Assembly: GCF_017302985.1 (NCBI RefSeq)
Contig: NZ_JAFIMU010000002.1
Coordinates: forward strand, 186,001-250,000
DNA: 64,000 bases
DNA from: Corallococcus macrosporus
GTDB lineage: Bacteria; Myxococcota; Myxococcia; Myxococcales; Myxococcaceae
Direction of reading: 5' to 3'
In this document: piece after piece, positions 33,530 through 43,402 of the stretch
How the letters are laid out: every line of letters starts with the position of its first letter
Numbering within the stretch: the first letter of the stretch is position 1
Notes under the pieces: generated by a model
Seen by the model: only the letters and a program-made list of their open reading frames with translations
What the model was told of the DNA's origin: nothing
Database searches by the model: none
Translations under genes and position numbers: made by a program

Positions 33530-36500
33530 ATGACGCCACGCTTTGCCTTGCTCGCCCGCTGTCTGGGGGTGGGTTTGTTGTGTCTGGGATTGTCCCTGGG
33601 CTGCACGGAGCCTGGAGTCTCCCCGCTACCGCCGCTGGTGCATTCCGGGGGGGACGCGGGCACGGACGCCGGGACGGACGCAGGCGCGGATGCAGACGCC
33701 GGGACGGACGCGGGCGCGGATGCGGGCACCGAGCCGACCGTGGATGCGGTGAACTCCACGGTGACGGTGAATCGCCCCGGGGCCATTCCGGCGGACGGCC
33801 AGGAAGTGGCGGTCGTTACGGTGACGGTGCTGCTGACGGACGGCTCGCCGGCGGTGGGGCTGACGGTGACGGTGACGGTGACGGGAGAGGGGGCTTCCGT
33901 GACGCAGGCTGCCGGCGCGACGGACGCGGAAGGCCGAACCACCGCGAAGGTGGCTTCGACGGTGCCGGGCATGAAGTCGGTGATGGCGTCGGTGACGGAT
34001 GCCCTGGGCAGCAAGGTGTCGCTCACCCAGACGGCCACGGTGGAGTTCGTGGAGGTCCGCACCGTGAAGACGCTGGCGTTCCGCTCGACACTGCCGGATG
34101 GCGTGGCGGGCGTGCCGCTCCAGGGCCTGGTGGTGGAGGTGCGGGACGGCGCTGGCGCGGTGGTGGCGGACAGCACGGCGGAGGTGACGCTGTCGCTGGG
34201 CTCCGGCGCAACGGCATCCCCGGAGGGCCTGTTGACGGTGTCCGCGGTGAATGGCGTCGCGACCTTTGCGGACGTGGTGCTGAAGAAGGCGGCTGGGGGC
34301 TACTCCTTCATGGCGAGCGCTTCGGGCTTCGAGCCCGTCACCAGTTCCGTCTTCACGGTGGCGCCGGGGGCCGTAGCCGCACTGGGATTTGACCACCGCT
34401 TGGAGACCGCCACTGCGGGTGTGGCCCAGGACCTGGAGGTCACGCTCGCGGACACGTACGCCAACACGGTGACGAACTACACGGGCACGGTGAAGCTGAC
34501 GTCCACGGACGCGGCCGCGGCGCTGCCCTCCCACACGTTCACCGCCGCGAACGCGGGCAGGTTCAAGTTCCAGGGCCTCACCTTCCGCACGGCCGGGCCT
34601 CAGACCCTGACCCTCGCGGACCTCGCGGGCGCCTTCTCGTTCACGTCCTCCGTGGACGTGTCCGGCGCACTGCCTACGCACATGGTCTTCACGCAGCAGC
34701 CGGCCACGCGGGTGTCGACGCGCGGGGCCTTGGGGCCCGTGAAGGTCGAGTTGAAGGACCCCTTCGGCAATACCTCGCCGGTGACTGGCATCCTGGTGCG
34801 TGTATCGGTGCCGGCGGGTGCCTTCACGCTTTCGGGAGGGTTGCAGCAGTGGGCTGATGGGGGTGTCGCGACGTTCCCGGACCTGAGCCTCATGGGACAT
34901 GGCATCACGCACCTGATTGCCTCCGTGGCGCCTCTCCAGATGCAGGATGTGAGCGGCGCGGACGTGCAGGTGGTGGACGACGTGGCACCCGCGAAGCCGG
35001 AGTTGACGCAGACGGAGGGCACGGAGACGGGGCTCACCGTGCAGTGGACCGGGGTGGGGGATGACGGTGTGCTGGGGCAGGCGACGTCGCAGGAGTTGCG
35101 CTACTCAACGTCTGTCATCACCACGGATGCGGCCTTCGACGCGGCGACGCCAGTGACTGCCGCTGTCCCCGGGCCTCCGGGCACGGTGCAGTCCGCGACG
35201 CTCTCCGGCCTGAAGCCGGCCACGACGTACCACGTGGCGTTGAAGGTGACGGACGCGCACGGCAACTCCGCGCGTTCGGAGAGCCTCGCGGTGTCCACCG
35301 CGGATCCGCAGGTGACGCAGTTGGCGTTCACGCCGCAGCCCTCGAACGGTACCGCGGGCTCCGAACTCGCGGACGTGAAGGTTTCGCTGCTGGACGCGCG
35401 CGGGGACGTCGTCCCCAAGGCCTCCAGCGTGGTGACGTTGACCCTGACCGGTCAGCCGGGCTTCCCCGCGGTGACGGTGTCTGCGGTGGATGGCGTGGCC
35501 ACCTTCTCCGGCCTGCGCGTGGACACGGCGGGCACGTATACGTTCACCGCTATGGAGGACGCGCTGACGAAGGGGAGCCAGCCCTTCACGGTGGACCCCG
35601 GTGCGGCGGCGAAGCTCGTGCTGTCGGCCCTGCCGGCCTCGGTCTCCGCGGGCGCTTCACTCGACGTGACCGTGTCCGTAACGGATGCGTACGACAACCG
35701 CCTGGAGGACTACGCCGGCACGGTGCACTTCACGGCCTCGGACACGCAGGCGGTGCTGCCCTCGGACGCGGTGTTCGCCCCGCCGGACGGGGGACAGAAG
35801 ACGGTCTCCGGCCTCGTGTTCAAGACGGCGGGAGCGCAGTCGCTCACCGCCACGGCACCGGCCCTCACCGCGACGGTGAACACCGAGGTGCGCGCCAGCA
35901 CGGCGGCGTCCCTGGCGGTCGTCGCGAGCGCGGAGCCCGTCATCGCGGGGCAGGCGTCGAGCTACGAGGTGGTGGCGCATGACGCCTGGGGCAACGTGGC
36001 GAAGGACTACGCGTCCACGGTGACCTTCGCCTCCTCGGACACGCGGGCGGTGCTGCCGGGCGCGTACACGTTCACCCTGCTGGACGAGGGCCGGCACCTC
36101 TTCAGCGTGGAGTTGCGCACCGCCGGGGACCAGGACGTCACCGTGGAGGACGTGGCGGACCCGTCACTTACGGCTACGCATCCCTACGCCATCGTCCCCG
36201 CCGCTGCCGCCCAGTTGGCCTTCGTCTCCGCCCCCGCGACGGGCTCGGTGAGGCAGGCGCTGGCGGATATCGCGGTCGCGGTGAAGGACCTCTACGACAA
36301 CACAGTTGCCAGCGCGTCCGCTGATGTGCAGCTGGCGCTGGTGGGAGGCACCTTCGCCCAGGGCATTCCCACGCGCGCCGCCGTGGACGGTGTGGCCACG
36401 TTCAGCGGCCTCAGCCTGGATGCCGAGGGCACGTACCAGCTCCAGGCGAGCGCGGACGGCTTCCAGGACATCACGTCCGGGGACCTGAGTGTCTCCGATA

Positions 36501-38584
36501 CGCAGGCGCCGGCCGCCGCAGCGGGCTTCAGCGCGACGGCGGTGTCGGGCGACAGCATCCGGCTGGCATGGCAGGCCCCTGGCGACGACGGCGTCCTGGG
36601 CACGGCCGCTCGCTACGAGCTGCGCTACGCCATGTCCGCCATTACCGACGCCACCTTCGACTCCGCGACGCTCGTGATGGGCGTGGCCGCGCCGAAGACG
36701 GTGGGCACGGCGGAGTCCTTCACTGTCAGCGGCCTGATGGTGGGGACGACGTACCACTTCGCGCTGAGGACCTTCGACGGCGCGGACAACGCCAGCGCGC
36801 TCGCCAACGCGAGCACCGCCACCACCAACCCCTGCGACGGCTACGTGTGCTCGCCGCCCGCGTCCCAGTGCGCGGAGGACGGCACGTCGCTGGAGGTGTA
36901 CTCGTCGGTCTGCGTGGTGCAGGGCGGCATGCCGACCTGCGAGCCCGGCGAGCCGAACCTCCAGGCCTGCCCTGGCGCGGACGCGGTCTGCTACGCGGGC
37001 GCATGCGCCACGGCGCCGCACCCGGGCGCGGGCGAGCTGGTCCTGTCGGAGGTGATGCACTCGCCGTCCGCGGGCACCACGGAGTACCTGGAGCTGACCA
37101 ACACCACGTCGAAGCTGCTGGATGCCAACGGCCTGGTGGTGAACCTGGTGAACGGCGCAGGCACGCCCACGACCATCACGGTGAACCACGGCCACGCGCT
37201 GCTGGTGCCGGCCGGGAGCCGCACGGTGCTCGCGCAGAGCGCGAACTTCGGCACCAACGGCGGCGTGGCTGCGAATCACGCCTGGGGCCCGGACATCTCC
37301 CTGGACAGCACCGGCTCCATCACGCTCGAGCAGGGCACGGTGACGGTGGACAGCCTCACGTATACGAACGCGTTCCCGCAGACGACGGGCCGGGCCATGA
37401 GCCTCGCGTCCAGCATCGTGGGGACGAAGGGCAGCGCTCGCGCCTGGTACTGGTGTGAGTCCACCGGCAGCCTCTCCGGCGGAGACCGGGGCACGCCGGG
37501 CCAGGCCAACGACGACTGCGGCCTGAACGTGGAGAAGCCGCTCAACTTCTGCGCCATCCAGTCCCCGAAGACGTTCCCGTCGGGCAGCGCCTACCCGACG
37601 TTCATCACCGCCACGGAGAGCTACGACATCCTCAGCCAGTTCAACAGCTCCGACGTCACGCAGCGGAACACGAAGGGCAACGACTTCTATCCGCGCATCG
37701 AGGCGCAGCTGGGCTACGGCACGGACGCCACCAACCCCGCGGGCTGGACGTGGAGGGCGGCGGACTTCAACGCGGCCTTCAGCCCGTCGAACTCCAACAA
37801 CGACGAGATGAAGGCCGCGCTGCGGATTCCCACGGCCGGCACGTACAGCTACGGCTTTCGCTACCGGTTCACGGACGCGGGCGCGCCGTGGGTGTACTGC
37901 GATCAGAATGGCAAGACGGTGCCGCCCGCGGGCACCTGGGGCACGGTGCAGGTGGCCAAGCCTCCGCTGACGAACCACGTGGTCATCAGCGAGGTTTCCA
38001 CCTCCAGCGTGGCGAACGCGGATGATGACTTCATCGAGCTCTACAATCCGACCCATACGGACATCGACCTGACGGGCTGGAAGCTGATGTACAGCCACGC
38101 GTGGACTCACTGGACGGACTACACCCTTGCGGCGACAGTGGCCACCACCACGCCCCGCAAGGTCATCAAGGCGCATGGCTATTTCTTGTTCGCGAGCCCC
38201 CGCTTCGCCTCCAGTAATCCGTCCGTGGGCGTGGATACGGTCTGGGTCAGTTTCGTGGACCTGCAGCTAGGTGGGGGAAACATCCGGCTGGGTGATCCGA
38301 CCTCAGCCCTCAAGGCCACCACGACGACGGGTGTCGTGGACACGCTGGCCTACGGAACGGGCCTTCTGGTGGCCGAAGTCTCAGCGGCCATGGCGCCGCC
38401 ATCAGGCGGGGGCAGTATCGAGCGCAAAGCCGTGTCCACCTCCGGCTCCGGCTCCATGTACTACCCGCTTGGCGAGGATGCCTTGAGGGGCAACGCCTAC
38501 GACTCGAACTTCAACTTCGCGGACTTCGTGGAGCTCTTCCGGCGCGCCCCCCAGAACTCCGCGAGCCCGATCGAGTTCTACTGA
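33530..38584 (+). CDS. Giant surface lipoprotein with Ig-like, FN3 and lamin-tail domains, copy 1
   Basis: 1,684 residues. Lipoprotein signal ends in LSLGC; a 27-residue Asp/Gly/Ala/Thr spacer (about 41-70) follows. Then about eight to nine beta-sandwich repeats of the invasin/Big type ([44 protein letters not shown] and similar). Two FN3 domains lie near 490-590 and 990-1,100; then a Cys-rich EGF-like stretch (PCDGYVC…CATAPHP, about 1,101-1,165) and two lamin-tail domains, LTD, near 1,168-1,270 ([19 protein letters not shown]) and 1,483-1,590 ([20 protein letters not shown]). This looks like an adhesin or outer-surface scaffold anchored by its lipid; no catalytic motif. The second copy starts 266 bp further on. 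Confidence 0.88.
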   Translation: MTPRFALLARCLGVGLLCLGLSLGCTEPGVSPLPPLVHSGGDAGTDAGTDAGADADAGTDAGADAGTEPTVDAVNSTVTVNRPGAIPADGQEVAVVTVTVLLTDGSPAVGLTVTVTVTGEGASVTQAAGATDAEGRTTAKVASTVPGMKSVMASVTDALGSKVSLTQTATVEFVEVRTVKTLAFRSTLPDGVAGVPLQGLVVEVRDGAGAVVADSTAEVTLSLGSGATASPEGLLTVSAVNGVATFADVVLKKAAGGYSFMASASGFEPVTSSVFTVAPGAVAALGFDHRLETATAGVAQDLEVTLADTYANTVTNYTGTVKLTSTDAAAALPSHTFTAANAGRFKFQGLTFRTAGPQTLTLADLAGAFSFTSSVDVSGALPTHMVFTQQPATRVSTRGALGPVKVELKDPFGNTSPVTGILVRVSVPAGAFTLSGGLQQWADGGVATFPDLSLMGHGITHLIASVAPLQMQDVSGADVQVVDDVAPAKPELTQTEGTETGLTVQWTGVGDDGVLGQATSQELRYSTSVITTDAAFDAATPVTAAVPGPPGTVQSATLSGLKPATTYHVALKVTDAHGNSARSESLAVSTADPQVTQLAFTPQPSNGTAGSELADVKVSLLDARGDVVPKASSVVTLTLTGQPGFPAVTVSAVDGVATFSGLRVDTAGTYTFTAMEDALTKGSQPFTVDPGAAAKLVLSALPASVSAGASLDVTVSVTDAYDNRLEDYAGTVHFTASDTQAVLPSDAVFAPPDGGQKTVSGLVFKTAGAQSLTATAPALTATVNTEVRASTAASLAVVASAEPVIAGQASSYEVVAHDAWGNVAKDYASTVTFASSDTRAVLPGAYTFTLLDEGRHLFSVELRTAGDQDVTVEDVADPSLTATHPYAIVPAAAAQLAFVSAPATGSVRQALADIAVAVKDLYDNTVASASADVQLALVGGTFAQGIPTRAAVDGVATFSGLSLDAEGTYQLQASADGFQDITSGDLSVSDTQAPAAAAGFSATAVSGDSIRLAWQAPGDDGVLGTAARYELRYAMSAITDATFDSATLVMGVAAPKTVGTAESFTVSGLMVGTTYHFALRTFDGADNASALANASTATTNPCDGYVCSPPASQCAEDGTSLEVYSSVCVVQGGMPTCEPGEPNLQACPGADAVCYAGACATAPHPGAGELVLSEVMHSPSAGTTEYLELTNTTSKLLDANGLVVNLVNGAGTPTTITVNHGHALLVPAGSRTVLAQSANFGTNGGVAANHAWGPDISLDSTGSITLEQGTVTVDSLTYTNAFPQTTGRAMSLASSIVGTKGSARAWYWCESTGSLSGGDRGTPGQANDDCGLNVEKPLNFCAIQSPKTFPSGSAYPTFITATESYDILSQFNSSDVTQRNTKGNDFYPRIEAQLGYGTDATNPAGWTWRAADFNAAFSPSNSNNDEMKAALRIPTAGTYSYGFRYRFTDAGAPWVYCDQNGKTVPPAGTWGTVQVAKPPLTNHVVISEVSTSSVANADDDFIELYNPTHTDIDLTGWKLMYSHAWTHWTDYTLAATVATTTPRKVIKAHGYFLFASPRFASSNPSVGVDTVWVSFVDLQLGGGNIRLGDPTSALKATTTTGVVDTLAYGTGLLVAEVSAAMAPPSGGGSIERKAVSTSGSGSMYYPLGEDALRGNAYDSNFNFADFVELFRRAPQNSASPIEFY
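33655..33735 (+). repeat. Asp/Gly-rich coding repeat in the lipoprotein spacer
   Basis: Imperfect tandem units of about 12 bases (GACGCGGGCACG-like) encode GTDAG/GADAG repeats just after the lipidated Cys of copy 1. Copy 2 lacks this stretch. Short coding repeats of this kind expand and shrink readily by slippage. Confidence 0.6.
37339..37583 (+). repeat. Near-identical tract, copy 1 of 2
   Basis: A 245-bp coding tract after the first lamin-tail domain that matches 41946-42190 with only two mismatches that I can see. Similarity stays very high for a further ~170 bp after a small indel. Sequence just upstream is clearly diverged. Confidence 0.8.
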
Positions 38585-38610
38585 TGCCCCCTCCTCCCTG
38601 AGAAGTCCCA

Positions 38611-38649
38611 GGAAGGCTCCCTCCAGCACTCACGCCGGGGTCACCTTCC
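38611..38649 (+). terminator. Degenerate hairpin after copy 1
   Basis: GGAAGG and CCTTCC arms lie 27 bases apart after the stop of copy 1, with an imperfect inner stem. The equivalent site after copy 2 has a long perfect stem, so this one looks eroded. Confidence 0.35.
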
Positions 38650-38664
38650 GCCTTTGGAGCACGC

Positions 38665-38724
38665 TGCGACGGCGGCCAGTCCCTCCTGGGCGGCGCCGCG
38701 CTGCTCCAGGCGATGAACGGCTGA
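38665..38724 (+). pseudogene. 3'-end relic of the SDR gene
   Basis: Sixty bases repeating the last 20 codons of the SDR gene (33359-33418), including the TGA, with three mismatches. The remainder of the gene is absent. It sits just before the promoter region of lipoprotein copy 2, exactly where the real SDR gene sits before copy 1, so it marks the upstream limit of the tandem duplication. Confidence 0.9.
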
Positions 38725-38792
38725 ATTTCAGTTGATGTGCAAAGTTCCGGCCCTGCTTAGCGGGGGCCGGGGGATGTCTGCTAGAAAGCACT

Positions 38793-38831
38793 GCAACCCC
38801 GCGTGAAGCGCACTTCGCCGCGCGGGGCTGC
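38793..38831 (+). promoter_or_regulatory. Leader hairpin of the second giant lipoprotein gene
   Basis: Stem GCAACCCCGCG / CGCGGGGCTGC (one mismatch) enclosing an inner GAAG/CTTC mini-stem, ending 19 bases before the ATG at 38851. Compared with copy 1, a T-A pair has become C-G, keeping the pairing. An ATGTCTGCTAGAAAG block upstream is shared by both leaders. Confidence 0.5.
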
Positions 38832-38850
38832 TCGCTGGACGGAGACATCC

Positions 38851-41800
38851 ATGTCCCCACGGATCGCTGTGCTCGCCCGCTGTCTGGGGCTGAGCGTGCT
38901 GTGTCTAGGGCTGTCACTCGGCTGCACGGATTCAGGAACCTCCCCTCAACCTCCGCCCGAGGCGGAGAGCGTGGTGGATGTCGCGGCCTCCACGGTGACG
39001 GTGGACCGGCCCACGGGCGTGCTCGCGAACGGCAGTGACACGGCGGTCGTCACGGTGACGGCGCTGCGCAAGGGGGACGGCTCGCGGCTGTCCGGGCGCG
39101 CGGTGTCCGTGACGGTGGAGGGGGAGGGCGCCTCCGTCCTGGAGTCCGCGGCCGTGACCGACGTCTCCGGCGTGGCACATGCCCGTGTGTCCTCCACGGT
39201 GCCGGGCGTGAAGACGGTGAAGGCGTCCGTGAAGGACGACACCGGCAAGATGGTGACGCTCACCCAGACGGCCACGGTGGAGTTCGCGGACGTCAGCACG
39301 GTGAAGACGCTGGCGTTCCGCTCGGCGCTTCCGGATGCCGTGGCGGGCGAGCCGCTCAAGCTCCTGGTGGTGGAGGTGCGGGACGGCGCCGGCGCGGTGG
39401 TGCAGGACAGCACGGCGGAGGTGACGCTGTCCCTGGGCTCCGGCGGCATCGTGTTCCCGGAGGGACTGGTGAAGGTGGCGGCGGTGAACGGCGTCGCGAC
39501 CTTCACGGACGTGGTGCTGAAGAAGGCGGGCGGGGGCTACCACTTCATCGCGAACGCGCCGGGCTTCGAGCCCGTGGCCAGCACCGTCTTCAAGGTGGAG
39601 CCGGGCCCGGTGGCGGCTCTTGGATACGACCGCTTCCTGGAGACCGCCACGGCGGGCGTGGCGGAGTCCCTGGAGGTCACGCTCGCGGACACGTACGCCA
39701 ACACGGTGACGAACTACACGGGCACGGTGAAGCTGACGTCCACGGACGCGGCCGCGACGCTGCCCTCGCACACCTTCACCGCCGCGGACGCGGGCAAGTT
39801 CAAGTTCCAGGGCATCACCTTCCGCACGGCCGGCCCCCAGTTCCTGACCATCGCGGACAGCGCGGGTGCCTTCTCCTTCGAGTCCCGGGTGATGGTGTCC
39901 GCCGCGGAAGTCGTGAAGCTGGCGTTCACGCCTGAGCCGGCGAACGGCACCGCGGGCTCCGCGCTCGCGGACGTGAAGGTGTCCTTGCTGGACGCGCGCG
40001 GCGACGTGGTCCCCACGGCCACCAACCTGGTGACGCTGACCCTCACCGGCCAGCCGGGTTTCCCGGCGGTGCAGGTGGCCGCGCAGAACGGCGTGGCCAC
40101 CTTCCACGGGCTGCGCGTGGACACGGTGGGCACGTTCACGTTCACCGCCACGGCGGGCGCGCTGACCCAGGTGAGCCAGTCCTTCACGGTGGGCGCCGGT
40201 CCCGCGGCGAAGCTCGTGCTGTCGGCCTTCACGGACCCGGTGGACGCGGGCGAGGAGAGCGACGTGAGCGTGGCCGTGACGGATGCCTACGGCAACCCTC
40301 GCAAGGACTACGCCGGCACCGTGCGGTTCACGTCCTCGGACGCGAAGGCGGTACTGCCGGAGGACGTGACCTTCGTTCCGGCGGACGAAGGGGAGAAGAC
40401 CGTCTCCGGCCTCGTGTTCAAGACGGCGGGAACGCAGTCGCTCACCGCCACGGACACCGTCGTCACGGCGCTCACCGCGACGGTGGACGCCGACGTGCGC
40501 GCCATCTTGGCCGCCTCCTTCGAGGTCGTCGCGGGCGCGGGCCCCTTCGTCGCGGGCCAGTCGCTGAGCTACGAGTTGGTGGCGCGTGACGCCTACGGCA
40601 ACGTGGCGGAGGAGTACACGTCCACGGTGACGTTCTCCTCCACGGACACGCAGGCGGTGCTGCCCGGCGCGTACACGTTCACGCTCCTGGACGAGGGCCG
40701 GCGCCCCTTCAGCGTGGAGCTGCGCACCGCCGGGGCCCAGGACGTCACCGTCGCGGACGTGGCGGACCCGTCGCTCACTGCCACGCACACCTACGCCATC
40801 GGCTCCTCCGCCGCCGCCCAGCTGGCCTTCGTCTCCGCGCCCACGACGGGCTCGGTGCGGCAGGCGCTGGCGGACGTGGAGGTGGCGGTGCGGGACGCCT
40901 ATGGCAACACCGTCACCGATGCGAACCTCGACGTGACGCTGTCGCTCACGGGCGGCGCCTTCGCCCAGGGCAACCTCACGCGCGCGACCGTGGACGGCGT
41001 GGCGACGTTCTCCGGGGGGCTGGTGAATGACGAGGGCACCTACCAGCTCCAGGCCGGAGCCGACGGCCTCGCGCTCATCACGTCCGCGGACCTGATCATC
41101 TCCGACACGCAGGCACCGGCCGCCGCGGCGGGCTTCAGCGCGACGGCGGTGGACGGCGCCAGCATCCGCCTGGACTGGCAGTCCCCGGGCGACGACGGCG
41201 TGCTGGGCACGGCCGCGCGCTACGAACTGCGCTATGCCACGGCCGCCATCACCGACGCGAACTTCGACTCGGCCGCGCTCGTGACGGGCGTGGGCCTGCC
41301 GGGCACGGCGGGCACGGCGGAGTCCTTCACCGTCACCGGCCTGACGGCGGACACGACGTACCACTTCGCGCTCAAGACGTTCGACGGCGCGGACAACGCC
41401 AGCGCGCTGGCCACCGCGAGCACCGCCACCACCAACCCGTGCGACGGCTTCGTGTGCACGCCGCCCGCGCCCCAGTGCGCGGAGGACGGCTACTCGCGGG
41501 AGGTCTACGCGTCCGTGTGCGTGGTGCAGGACGGCGCGCCGGCCTGCGTGGACGGCGACACGACGCTGGAGACCTGCACCGGCTCGGATGCGGTCTGCTA
41601 CGCGGGTGAGTGCACCACCGCGCCGCACCCGGGCGCGGGTGAGCTGGTCATTTCGGAGGTGATGCACTCGCCCTCCGCGGGCACCACCGAGTACCTGGAG
41701 CTGACCAACACCACGTCGCACCTGCTGGACGCGCAGGGCCTGTCGGTGACCCTGGTGAACGGCGCGGGGACGGAGACGTCCTTCACGGTGAACCACAACC

Positions 41801-43167
41801 CCACGCTGCTGGTGCCCCCGGGCGGCCGGACGGTGCTCGCGCAGGACGCGAACTTCACGCGCAACGGTGGCGTGGCGGCGAACACCGACTACGGCATCGA
41901 CAAGTTCATGGACAGCACGGGCTCCATCACGCTCAAGCAGGGCCCGGTGACGGTGGACAGCCTCACGTATACGAACGCGTTCCCGCAGACGACGGGCCGG
42001 GCCATGAGCCTCGCGTCCAGCATCGTGGGGACGAAGGGCAGCGCTCGCGCCTGGTACTGGTGTGAGTCCACCGGCAGCCTCTCCGGCGGAGACCGGGGCA
42101 CGCCCGGCCAGGCCAACGACGACTGCGGGCTGAACGTGGAGAAGCCGCTCAACTTCTGCGCCATCCAGTCCCCGAAGACGTTCCCGTCGGCCATCAGCAC
42201 CGCTGACAGCTACGACATCCTCAGCCAGTTCAACAGCTCCGACGTCACGCAGCGGAACACGAAGGGCAACGACTTCTACCCGCGCATCGAGGCGCAGCTG
42301 GGCTACGGCACGGACGCCACCAACCCCGCGGGCTGGACGTGGACCGCGGCGGACTTCAACCCGGGCTTCACCACGCCGGGCTCCAACAACGACGAGATGA
42401 AGGCGAGCCTGCAGATTCCGACGGCCGGTACGTACAGCTACGGCTTCCGCTACCGGTTCACGGACGCGGGCGCGCCGTGGGTGTACTGCGATCAGTCCGG
42501 CAAGGTCACTCCGCCTGCCGGCACCTACGGCTCCGTGACGGTGGTGAAGGCTCCGCTGACGAACCACGTGGTCATCAGCGAGGTCTCTTCTGGAAGTTCG
42601 GCGAACACCGATGATGACTTCATCGAGCTCTACAACCCGACCCACACGGACATCGACCTGACGGGCTGGAAGCTGATGTATCGCTCCGTGAGTGGCACCT
42701 CGACGGACTACACCCTCGCGGCGACCGTGAGCGCCACCACGCCCAGGAAGATCATCAAGGCGCATGGCTATTTCCTGTTCGCGAGCAGCCGCTTCGCCAC
42801 CAACAACCCGTCCATTGCCGTGGACATGCCGTGGGGCAACGGTGTGGACTTGGCCGGAGGCGGGGGCAACATCCGCCTGGGTGATGCGACCTCGACGCTG
42901 GTGCCCACCAATGCCGTGGGGGTCGTGGACACGCTGTCCTATGGAACTGGGCGCACCCTCCCCGAAGGCTCTCCGGCGACGGCGCCAGCGAGGGGCAGCA
43001 GCATCGAGCGCAAGGCCGTGCAGGAATCGACCTCCACCTCCATGGGCGGGGTAGGCACGGACGCCTCGCGAGGCAATGCCTACGACTCGAACAACAACTC
43101 CTTGGACTTCGTGACCCGCGACGCCCGGCAGCCCCAGAACTCCCAGAGCCCGCTCGAGTTCTACTGA
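38851..43167 (+). CDS. Giant surface lipoprotein with Ig-like, FN3 and lamin-tail domains, copy 2
   Basis: 1,438 residues, paralogous to the preceding giant gene. Lipoprotein signal ends in LSLGC. It keeps the Big-type Ig repeats, the C-terminal FN3, the Cys-rich stretch (PCDGFVC…CTTAPHP) and both lamin-tail domains ([19 protein letters not shown] and VISEVSSGSSANTDDDFIEL), but lacks one Ig-like repeat and the first FN3 domain (about 200 residues) as well as the Asp-rich spacer. Likely the same surface role; the pair may give size or antigenic variants. A strong hairpin follows the stop. Confidence 0.88.
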   Translation: MSPRIAVLARCLGLSVLCLGLSLGCTDSGTSPQPPPEAESVVDVAASTVTVDRPTGVLANGSDTAVVTVTALRKGDGSRLSGRAVSVTVEGEGASVLESAAVTDVSGVAHARVSSTVPGVKTVKASVKDDTGKMVTLTQTATVEFADVSTVKTLAFRSALPDAVAGEPLKLLVVEVRDGAGAVVQDSTAEVTLSLGSGGIVFPEGLVKVAAVNGVATFTDVVLKKAGGGYHFIANAPGFEPVASTVFKVEPGPVAALGYDRFLETATAGVAESLEVTLADTYANTVTNYTGTVKLTSTDAAATLPSHTFTAADAGKFKFQGITFRTAGPQFLTIADSAGAFSFESRVMVSAAEVVKLAFTPEPANGTAGSALADVKVSLLDARGDVVPTATNLVTLTLTGQPGFPAVQVAAQNGVATFHGLRVDTVGTFTFTATAGALTQVSQSFTVGAGPAAKLVLSAFTDPVDAGEESDVSVAVTDAYGNPRKDYAGTVRFTSSDAKAVLPEDVTFVPADEGEKTVSGLVFKTAGTQSLTATDTVVTALTATVDADVRAILAASFEVVAGAGPFVAGQSLSYELVARDAYGNVAEEYTSTVTFSSTDTQAVLPGAYTFTLLDEGRRPFSVELRTAGAQDVTVADVADPSLTATHTYAIGSSAAAQLAFVSAPTTGSVRQALADVEVAVRDAYGNTVTDANLDVTLSLTGGAFAQGNLTRATVDGVATFSGGLVNDEGTYQLQAGADGLALITSADLIISDTQAPAAAAGFSATAVDGASIRLDWQSPGDDGVLGTAARYELRYATAAITDANFDSAALVTGVGLPGTAGTAESFTVTGLTADTTYHFALKTFDGADNASALATASTATTNPCDGFVCTPPAPQCAEDGYSREVYASVCVVQDGAPACVDGDTTLETCTGSDAVCYAGECTTAPHPGAGELVISEVMHSPSAGTTEYLELTNTTSHLLDAQGLSVTLVNGAGTETSFTVNHNPTLLVPPGGRTVLAQDANFTRNGGVAANTDYGIDKFMDSTGSITLKQGPVTVDSLTYTNAFPQTTGRAMSLASSIVGTKGSARAWYWCESTGSLSGGDRGTPGQANDDCGLNVEKPLNFCAIQSPKTFPSAISTADSYDILSQFNSSDVTQRNTKGNDFYPRIEAQLGYGTDATNPAGWTWTAADFNPGFTTPGSNNDEMKASLQIPTAGTYSYGFRYRFTDAGAPWVYCDQSGKVTPPAGTYGSVTVVKAPLTNHVVISEVSSGSSANTDDDFIELYNPTHTDIDLTGWKLMYRSVSGTSTDYTLAATVSATTPRKIIKAHGYFLFASSRFATNNPSIAVDMPWGNGVDLAGGGGNIRLGDATSTLVPTNAVGVVDTLSYGTGRTLPEGSPATAPARGSSIERKAVQESTSTSMGGVGTDASRGNAYDSNNNSLDFVTRDARQPQNSQSPLEFY
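41946..42190 (+). repeat. Near-identical tract, copy 2 of 2
   Basis: Partner of the tract at 37339-37583; two mismatches in 245 bp, against clear divergence in the flanking Ig-like and lamin-tail coding sequence. Confidence 0.8.
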
Positions 43168-43194
43168 CGCCTCCGTCCCACCCCCGCAGTCCCA

Positions 43195-43232
43195 GGAAGG
43201 CCGCCTCCGGCACGCACGCCGGGGCGGCCTTC
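43195..43232 (+). terminator. Strong hairpin after copy 2
   Basis: Long stem GAAGGCCGCC / GGCGGCCTTC-like with an inner CCGGC/GCCGG, 28 bases after the stop, followed by CGCCGTTT. A credible intrinsic terminator though the T run is short. Confidence 0.65.
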
Positions 43233-43402
43233 CGCCGTTTGAAGACCGCCCGCCCGTCCGCCGCCCGACGGACGGGGCAGGGAAGGGCGTCCACTGCCCG
43301 GCACCTGCTGGCCCCCGGTCACTCGGATGCTGCCAGGGCGTGCGGGGCGCATTAGCTTTGAGCCCTTCGCCGCACACCCACGGCTTGAGAGGAGCCCTTC
43401 CC

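Noticed and set aside
37339-42190. The long repeats in the giant lipoproteins as insertion sequences.
   Set aside because: They are in-frame coding domains without terminal inverted repeats, transposase or target duplications.
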